This document shows positions 34,168-37,061 of a stretch of DNA of 37,061 nucleotides, piece after piece (the first letter of the stretch is position 1; each line of letters starts with the position of its first letter). The DNA comes from Nevskiales bacterium (lineage in GTDB: Bacteria > Pseudomonadota > Gammaproteobacteria > Nevskiales > DATLYR01): the NCBI GenBank assembly GCA_035574475.1, contig DATLYR010000084.1:1-37061 (forward strand), written 5' to 3'. Under the pieces are notes generated by a model, which had not been told where the DNA came from, did not search any database, and saw only the letters and a list, made by a program, of their open reading frames with translations. The position numbers were made by a program, and so were the translations under genes.

Positions 34168-34683
34168 CTAGGCGTCCCGGCTGCCGCGCAGGCGGGCGAC
34201 GAGGGACAGCGCCTGCGCCAGCGCCTGCAGCACCAGTTGCGCTGTCATCACCAGGATCAGCGTCTTGAGCAGGTAGACATAGGGCAGCCCGCCGGGCTGT
34301 GCGGAGGCCTCGCGGATGCGCCAGGCATCGGCCACGAAGCCGAGGCTGGCGGCGAACAGGAACAGCGCCACCGGCAGCAGGAACAGCAGGCTGCCGGCCA
34401 GGTCGGCCCAGTCCTTGGCGCGCGCGCCCCAGCGCGAGTAGAAAATGTCCACGCGCACGTGGCCGTCGCGGATCAGCGTCCAGGCCGCGGCCAGCATGAA
34501 CAGCGTGGCATGCAGGTAGGTGACGCTCTCCTGCAGCGCGATCGAGCCGGTGCTGAACAGGTAGCGCAGCAGGACCACCGCGAAGTAGATCGCCACCATG
34601 GCCAGCGCCAGCCAGGACACGGCCCTGCCGATGCGCGCATTGAGCGCGGTGATCAGCCCGGCCAGACGCAGCAGCCGCGCCAT
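34168..34683 (-). CDS. dctQ: TRAP transporter small permease DctQ
   Basis: 171 residues with four membrane helices. The hallmark HATLFMLAAAWTLIRDGHVRVDIFY is present. The ATG at 34683 shares one base with the homoserine kinase stop (TGATG), so translation is coupled to thrB. It bridges DctM in the membrane. Confidence 0.93.
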   Translation of the reverse strand: MARLLRLAGLITALNARIGRAVSWLALAMVAIYFAVVLLRYLFSTGSIALQESVTYLHATLFMLAAAWTLIRDGHVRVDIFYSRWGARAKDWADLAGSLLFLLPVALFLFAASLGFVADAWRIREASAQPGGLPYVYLLKTLILVMTAQLVLQALAQALSLVARLRGSRDA

Positions 34684-35624
34684 CAGGGCAGCTCCAGCTG
34701 CGGGTGCGCGCGGTGGAAGCGCAGCAGGTCGCGGTACTCGTCCGGGTTCTTGGTGTGGGTCAGCTCGCCGCCGCGCGGGAAGTGCAGGTCGTACAGGCGC
34801 GACAGCCAGAAGCGCAGCGCGGCCGCGCGCAGCAGCACCGGCCAGGCGCGGCGCTCCGCGGCCAGCGGCCTGCGCTCGGCCACATAGGCCTGGGTGATGG
34901 CGGCATAGCGCCGCGGCTCGACGCGCCCGCCGGGCTGGCTGCACCAGTCGTTGACCGTCACCGCCAGGTCGTAGAGCAGCGCATCGTTGCAGGCGAAGTA
35001 GAAATCGATCACACCGGTCAGCTGCGCGCCCAGGAACAGCGCGTTGTCGCGGAACAGATCGGCATGGATCACGCCCTGCGGCAGCGCCTCGCGCTTGAGC
35101 CGCGCCTGGAACGCCAGCTCTTCGCGCAGCAGGCCGGCGTCGTCCTCCGACAGGCGCGGCAGCACCTGCGGTGCGGTACGTCCCCACCACTCGGGTCCGC
35201 GGTCATTGGCGCGCTGCAGGCGGAACGACTGCCCGGCCAGGTGCAGGTCGCCGAGGATCTTGCCGACCGCGCGGCATTGCTCGACGCTCGGGTCGCGGAC
35301 GGTGACACCCTCCAGCTTCTGCACCAGCGCCGCCGGCCGCCCGCACAGCCGCGACAGAAACCGTCCCTGCGCATTGGCCACCGGCCGCGGCGCAGGAATA
35401 CCGCGCAGCGCGAGGTGGTCCATCAGTGCCAGGAAATACGGCAGGTCGGCTTCCGCCGCGCGCTCGAACAGGGTCAGCACCCAGTGGCCGTCGCGGGTAT
35501 TGACGAAGTAGTTGGTGTTCTCGATGCCGTCCTTGATGCCCTCGTAGCCGATCAGGTCGCCGACCGGATAGCCGCGCAGGAACTCCTGCAGCGCGGGGCG
35601 CGAGACCTTGGTGTAGACCGACAT
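34683..35624 (-). CDS. thrB: Homoserine kinase (ThrB, aminoglycoside-phosphotransferase-like type)
   Basis: A 313-residue kinase of the APH fold, the form of ThrB found in pseudomonads and many proteobacteria, unrelated to the GHMP-type ThrB of E. coli. Diagnostic segments are the start MSVYTKV, YEGIKDGIENTNYFV, the catalytic loop HADLFRDN and the metal motif GVIDFYFACND. It phosphorylates homoserine on the way to threonine. ATG 35624 gives the family-typical length. The upstream extended reading is not needed. The gene lies between a TPR gene and dctQ. Confidence 0.92.
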   Translation of the reverse strand: MSVYTKVSRPALQEFLRGYPVGDLIGYEGIKDGIENTNYFVNTRDGHWVLTLFERAAEADLPYFLALMDHLALRGIPAPRPVANAQGRFLSRLCGRPAALVQKLEGVTVRDPSVEQCRAVGKILGDLHLAGQSFRLQRANDRGPEWWGRTAPQVLPRLSEDDAGLLREELAFQARLKREALPQGVIHADLFRDNALFLGAQLTGVIDFYFACNDALLYDLAVTVNDWCSQPGGRVEPRRYAAITQAYVAERRPLAAERRAWPVLLRAAALRFWLSRLYDLHFPRGGELTHTKNPDEYRDLLRFHRAHPQLELP

Positions 35625-35692
35625 AGGGAAGACGGGCTGGAAACCGGCCCTGCATGATAACCGAGCCGTCGCGGGCCCAGCCAGCCGCGCAG

Positions 35693-36013
35693 TCATCGGC
35701 CCGGGTCGATCCGCTTGAGGAACACCCGCATTTCCTTGGCCGCCTGCCGATCGCCGCGCGCCTCGGCCACGGCGATGCCGCGGGCATAGGCCGCGGCCGC
35801 CTCCTCGCGACGGCCGGCCTCGGCCAGCGCGCGGCCGTACAGCTTCCACGCGGCGGAGTAGTCCGGATCCAGCGCCACCGCGCGCGCCAGATGGTCGGCA
35901 GCCGCCTGCGCCTCACCCGCCTTCAGGCACAGCTCGCCCAGCGTGAAGCGCAGCAGCGCGCCGTCCTGGCCCTTTGCCAGCAGCGCCTCGAGATTCTCCC
36001 GCATGCTTTTCAT
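35693..36013 (-). CDS. TPR-repeat protein
   Basis: 106 residues with tetratricopeptide helices: a repeat with LRFTLGELCLKAGEAQAAADHLARAVALDPDYSAAW, and a second starting YGRALAEAGRREEAAAAYARG. It ends in a basic helix. TPRs mediate protein contacts; the partner is unknown. The start may be ATG 36013 or ATG 36004; neither has a clear Shine-Dalgarno, and 36013 overlaps the double-hairpin repeat. It lies between trkH and thrB on the same strand. Confidence 0.8.
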   Translation of the reverse strand: MKSMRENLEALLAKGQDGALLRFTLGELCLKAGEAQAAADHLARAVALDPDYSAAWKLYGRALAEAGRREEAAAAYARGIAVAEARGDRQAAKEMRVFLKRIDPGR

Positions 36014-36067
36014 GCGCTTCGCGCAGGCATACGGTCGCATCCGCGACCGTACCCACAACAAGCAAGA
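36012..36067 (+). repeat. bipartite double-hairpin repeat, copy B
   Basis: Hairpin 1 TGCGC-TTC-GCGCA (36013-36025), spacer GGCA, hairpin 2 with 9-bp arms TACGGTCGC (36030-36038) and GCGACCGTA (36043-36051) around ATCC, then CCCACAACAAGCAAGA. It matches the reverse complement of 92-147 at about 50 of 56 positions. It lies between trkH and the TPR gene, opposite to their direction. Confidence 0.75.
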
Positions 36068-36074
36068 CGCAAGG

Positions 36075-37061
36075 CTATCTCCGCCAGAACGCGGGGGTCA
36101 GGACGGCCAGCAACGTAAACAGCTCCAGGCGCCCGACCAGCATCGCGAAGATGCAGACCCACTTCGCCACCGGCCCGACCGTGGTGAAGTTGGCGGCGAC
36201 CTCGCCCAGCCCTGGGCCCATGTTGTTGATGCTCAGCGACACCGCGGACAACGCCGTGAGTGGCTCCATGCCCAGCGCCATGAGCACGAACCACAGCAGC
36301 AGGAACAGGATCACGTACACGGCGAAGAAGCCGGACACCGCCGCCAGCACCTGCGGCGAGACCGCGCGCCCGCCGATCTTGACCGGGATCTCGGCCGATG
36401 GGTGCACGATGCGCAGGATCTCGCGGTAGCCGTATTTGGCCAGCAGCACGATGCGGATCACCTTCATACCGCCGCCGGTGGAGCCGGCCGAAGAGCAAAA
36501 GGCGCTGCTCATGATCAGGATGATCGGCAGTGCGCCCGGCCATAACGTGTAGTCGGCGGTAACGAAGCCGGTGCTGGTGGCGAACGACACCAGCTGGAAG
36601 CTGCCGAAGCGCAGCGACTCCAGCAGGCTGTCGTAGCGGCCATGAAAATACAGGCTGAGGCTCACCAGCAGGGCCAGCAGGCCGAGGAAGCTGACATAGA
36701 CCAGGAACTCGGAATCGTTCAAGTAGATGCGCGCCGTACCGCGGTGCAGGGCCATAAAGTGCAGTGAGAAATTGCTGGCGCCCACGACCATGAAAAGTAT
36801 GGCGATGCTCTCGATGAGCGCGCTGTTGTAATAGCCCAGGCTGGCGTCGTAGTTGGCAAATCCGCCGGTCGAGAGCGTGGCGAAGGCGTGGCAGACGGCG
36901 TCGAACGGACTCATGCCGGCCAACCAGTACGCGAGGATGCATAGGCTGGTGACCATCGCATAGACCAGCCACAGTGCACGCGCGGTCTCAGTAATGCGCG
37001 GGGTCAGCTTGCTGTCCTTCATCGGGCCCGGCGTCTCGGCCCGGTACAGTTGCATGCCGCC
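36075..37061 (-). CDS. trkH: Trk system potassium uptake protein TrkH, C-terminal part
   Basis: Cut by the right edge: the visible 328 codons begin within the protein, GG-MQLYRAETPGPMKDSKLTPR, so the frame continues past 37061. It is a membrane subunit of a K+ uptake channel of the TrkH/KtrB type. Filter segments are visible: ATLSTGGF, ATSTGFVTADY, and SINNMGPGLG. SSAGSTGGGMKVIR is also conserved. It needs a cytosolic TrkA partner, not in the window. The TPR gene follows about 61 nt downstream. Confidence 0.94.
   Translation of the reverse strand, partial: GGMQLYRAETPGPMKDSKLTPRITETARALWLVYAMVTSLCILAYWLAGMSPFDAVCHAFATLSTGGFANYDASLGYYNSALIESIAILFMVVGASNFSLHFMALHRGTARIYLNDSEFLVYVSFLGLLALLVSLSLYFHGRYDSLLESLRFGSFQLVSFATSTGFVTADYTLWPGALPIILIMSSAFCSSAGSTGGGMKVIRIVLLAKYGYREILRIVHPSAEIPVKIGGRAVSPQVLAAVSGFFAVYVILFLLLWFVLMALGMEPLTALSAVSLSINNMGPGLGEVAANFTTVGPVAKWVCIFAMLVGRLELFTLLAVLTPAFWRR

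Overview
The window is chromosomal DNA from a high-GC proteobacterium, most likely a gammaproteobacterium. The clues are the gene order hisB-hisH-hisA-hisF-hisI-hisE-tatA-tatB-tatC, a Trk potassium channel, an LpxL-type acyltransferase (Gram-negative outer membrane) and a Csr/Rsm-type small RNA. I cannot place it below class. I found no tRNA, rRNA, CRISPR array, phage or insertion sequence.

Layout. 1-3486: a catabolic cluster with an SDR dehydrogenase (cut by the window edge), a Baeyer-Villiger-type flavin monooxygenase, a divergent TetR regulator with two tandem 18-bp palindromes in the shared promoter, and an exported alpha/beta hydrolase. This suggests ketone to ester to acid plus alcohol. 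3517-4061: a DUF4160/DUF2442 gene pair. 4375-11885: malate dehydrogenase, DacB, a CorA-like channel, a membrane-anchored protein of unknown role, glycerol kinase, a DUF547 protein and a BamE-like periplasmic protein. 12047-15618: a tightly overlapping four-gene operon (DUF1295 membrane protein, unknown exported protein, cyclopropane-synthase-like methyltransferase, lipoprotein hydrolase). It converges on an ECF sigma/anti-sigma pair at 15590-16854.

16962-20548: an arsenosugar-type operon with an AhpD-like protein, a PiT phosphate (or arsenate) transporter that carries a single-base frameshift, an ArsM arsenite methyltransferase and an ArsS radical SAM enzyme. 20670-24463: glutathione peroxidase, sterol-desaturase-family hydroxylase, HemB, a very histidine-rich exported protein and AroE. 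24470-29886 (minus strand): the late histidine operon running into tatABC and a YcnI-like protein. 29992-30432: dtd. The dtd-lpxL intergenic region holds what looks like an unannotated CsrB/RsmZ-family regulatory RNA, with a GacA/UvrY-like box upstream and an intrinsic terminator downstream. 30755-37061: an LpxL-family acyltransferase, a Tat-exported TRAP binding lipoprotein, and on the minus strand trkH (partial), a TPR protein, a homoserine kinase, dctQ and dctM.

Two dispersed repeat families stand out. One is a bipartite double hairpin seen three times, at 92-147, 29251-29292 and 36012-36067. The first and last copies differ by compensatory changes in a stem, so the fold appears to be conserved. 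The other is a C/G-rich palindromic repeat at 1724-1855, 19481-19566 and 21214-21254. It has been absorbed in frame into the N-termini of the TetR regulator and of ArsS.
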